From an uncultured Oscillospiraceae bacterium (GTDB lineage: Bacteria > Bacillota > Clostridia > Oscillospirales > Ruminococcaceae), in assembly GCA_934457235.1 (NCBI GenBank), contig CAKSHT010000108.1:1-7639 (forward strand): a stretch of DNA of 7,639 nucleotides, given 5' to 3'. The notes beneath the pieces are model-generated. The model ran no database searches, was not told the origin of the DNA, and saw nothing but the letters and a program-made list of their open reading frames with translations. Shown here piece by piece: positions 6,987 to 7,639 of the stretch (within the stretch, counting starts at the first letter, position 1; every line of letters starts with the position of its first letter). The position numbers and the translations under genes are program-made.

Positions 6987-6992
6987 AAGGAG
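6987..6992 (+). promoter_or_regulatory. ribosome binding site that sets the adhE start
   Basis: AAGGAG lies nine bases before ATG 7002 and three bases before ATG 6996; the in-frame ATG at 6972 lies upstream of it. The first spacing is the normal one, and the family N-terminus fits MAFHELVDS at 7002. Confidence 0.75.
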
Positions 6993-7001
6993 AAGATGAC
7001 A

Positions 7002-7631
7002 ATGGCATTTCATGAACTGGTTGACAGCGTAGAGAGCTTTGAGAAAGCACTCAAGAAAGTCAAAGAAGCACAGGAGATTTTCTCAACTTACACTCAGGAG
7101 CAGGTAGACAAGATTTTCTTCGCAGCCGCTTCCGCAGCTAACAAGGAGAGAATCCCGCTTGCAAAGATGGCTGTTGAGGAAACAGGCTACGGTATAGTTG
7201 AGGATAAGGTTATCAAGAACAACTATGCTGCTGAGCACATCTACAATGCATACAAGCACACCAAGACCTGCGGCGTTATCGAGCGCGATGAAGCTTACGG
7301 TATCGAAAAGATAGCAGAGCCTATCGGTGTTGTTGGCGCGGTTATTCCTACAACCAACCCTACTTCCACCGCTATCTTCAAAACCCTCATCTCTCTCAAG
7401 ACCAGAAACGGTATCATCATCAGCCCGCACCCCCGTGCAAAGAAGTGCACCGTTGAGGCTGCAAAGATCGTTTATGAGGCAGCTGTAAAGGCTGCAGCTA
7501 TGGAGCAGTGCAGGGAGTGCTATGTGCTCTGTGACAGTTCCAAGTTTGACAATATCAGCTCTGTGACTTTTGCAGATTTTTACAAGATAATCTCTCCGTA
7601 TCTGAATATCTGTTTCCATTTCCGGTATTAG
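7002..7631 (+). CDS. adhE: bifunctional aldehyde-alcohol dehydrogenase, broken N-terminal fragment fused to foreign tail
   Basis: AdhE reduces acetyl-CoA to acetaldehyde and then ethanol with two NADH, regenerating NAD+ in fermentation. Residues 1-163 match the start of its aldehyde dehydrogenase half: [39 protein letters not shown] segment, [35 protein letters not shown], then [17 protein letters not shown]. These parts resemble E. coli AdhE closely. After AAVK (160-163) the similarity stops. The remaining 46 residues do not belong to AdhE and end at a TAG eight bases before the window end. The catalytic Cys region of the aldehyde half and the whole iron-dependent alcohol dehydrogenase half are missing; a normal AdhE has about 870 residues. 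As written, the product cannot be a working AdhE. It is either a real rearrangement or an assembly join. Promoter, Rex-type operator and leader upstream look intact. Confidence 0.85.
   Translation: MAFHELVDSVESFEKALKKVKEAQEIFSTYTQEQVDKIFFAAASAANKERIPLAKMAVEETGYGIVEDKVIKNNYAAEHIYNAYKHTKTCGVIERDEAYGIEKIAEPIGVVGAVIPTTNPTSTAIFKTLISLKTRNGIIISPHPRAKKCTVEAAKIVYEAAVKAAAMEQCRECYVLCDSSKFDNISSVTFADFYKIISPYLNICFHFRY
7494..7580 (+). pseudogene. DeoR-family regulator C-terminal fragment, in frame with adhE
   Basis: Residues 167-193 of the fused frame ([24 protein letters not shown]) resemble the last part of the DeoR-family sensor domain, where a Y-V-L-x-D-S-S-K-F-type strand and loop precede the C-terminus. 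No helix-turn-helix or earlier part of such a gene is present. The usual closing (I)ITD is replaced by an unrelated tail after 193. The left border lies about 7485-7503, within a GCTG/GCAG-rich stretch that could give microhomology. Recognition is from memory of the family motif, not a search. Confidence 0.5.
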
Positions 7632-7639
7632 CTCTGCCA

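Larger units (their letters stand above)
6800..7001 (+). ncRNA. structured 5' leader of adhE, class not recognised
   Basis: About 200 nt between the predicted start and adhE hold no convincing ORF but several stems. GTGC (6801-6804) with GCAC (6839-6842) encloses GGTTA (6811-6815) with TAACC (6826-6830). CGGACAGC (6859-6866) pairs with GCTGTTCCG (6873-6881) with one bulge. GCGCGG (6881-6886) pairs with CTGCGC (6914-6919) and encloses AATC (6888-6891) with GATT (6906-6909). CGGA (6922-6925) pairs with TCCG (6930-6933), competing with CTGCG (6914-6918) and CGCAG (6938-6942). The competing pairings and the duplicated motifs make a riboswitch-like or processed leader plausible. It does not carry the core motifs of T-box, cobalamin, lysine, glycine or c-di-GMP-I RNAs as I know them. 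No internal terminator with a T tract is seen. Confidence 0.45.

Noticed and set aside
1..7639. tRNA, rRNA, CRISPR array or insertion sequence
   Set aside because: No cloverleaf with a 3' CCA-type end, no spaced repeat array, and no transposase frame or terminal inverted repeats were seen.

Overview
The window looks like chromosomal DNA of an anaerobic, Gram-positive gut or rumen clostridium. A Ruminococcus-like member of the Oscillospiraceae is my best guess. This rests on moderate GC content, purine-rich Shine-Dalgarno sites, a LacI-type-sensor/GGDEF protein of a kind common in these bacteria, a clostridial AdhE and a Rex-type operator. The placement is inferred from protein and promoter style, not from a search. 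All credible genes lie on the + strand.

Layout. (1) 2-1585: the 3' part of a protein with a LacI-type periplasmic-binding-like sensor and a C-terminal GGDEF (diguanylate cyclase) domain. Sixteen bases later comes a flavodoxin-like protein (1602-2087), and a clear intrinsic terminator (2110-2136) ends this unit. (2) A near-consensus promoter (2170-2198) drives ilvB (2262-3947) and ilvN (3950-4420), the catalytic and regulatory subunits of acetolactate synthase, which begin branched-chain amino acid synthesis. A lipoprotein of unknown function (4435-5709) follows ilvN by 14 bases and is probably in the same transcript. (3) A LysR-family regulator with a TTG start (5783-6712) probably has its own weaker promoter. 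(4) The 289-base gap 6713-7001 is dense in regulatory signals. It holds a concentric 72-bp dyad (6711-6782), a good promoter (-35 at 6764, extended -10 at 6787), a Rex-box-like palindrome (6784-6799) lying on that -10, and a leader of about 200 nt with several hairpins and a duplicated motif pair. (5) The adhE reading frame starts at 7002 but leaves the AdhE family after about 163 residues. It continues into a stretch resembling the C-terminal end of a DeoR-family regulator and stops at 7631, eight bases before the window ends.

How the parts may work together. The lysR-adhE interval reads as a fermentation control region. Rex would sense NADH/NAD+ and block the adhE promoter. The upstream LysR protein may act at the concentric dyad near -53. 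The structured leader may add RNA-level control. The ilvBN unit looks anabolic: the valine-contact residues of IlvN are kept, and no T-box or long attenuator leader precedes it. The two most notable items are the unrecognised leader RNA with its Rex-type operator, and the AdhE/DeoR junction, which is either a real rearrangement or an assembly chimera at a contig edge.
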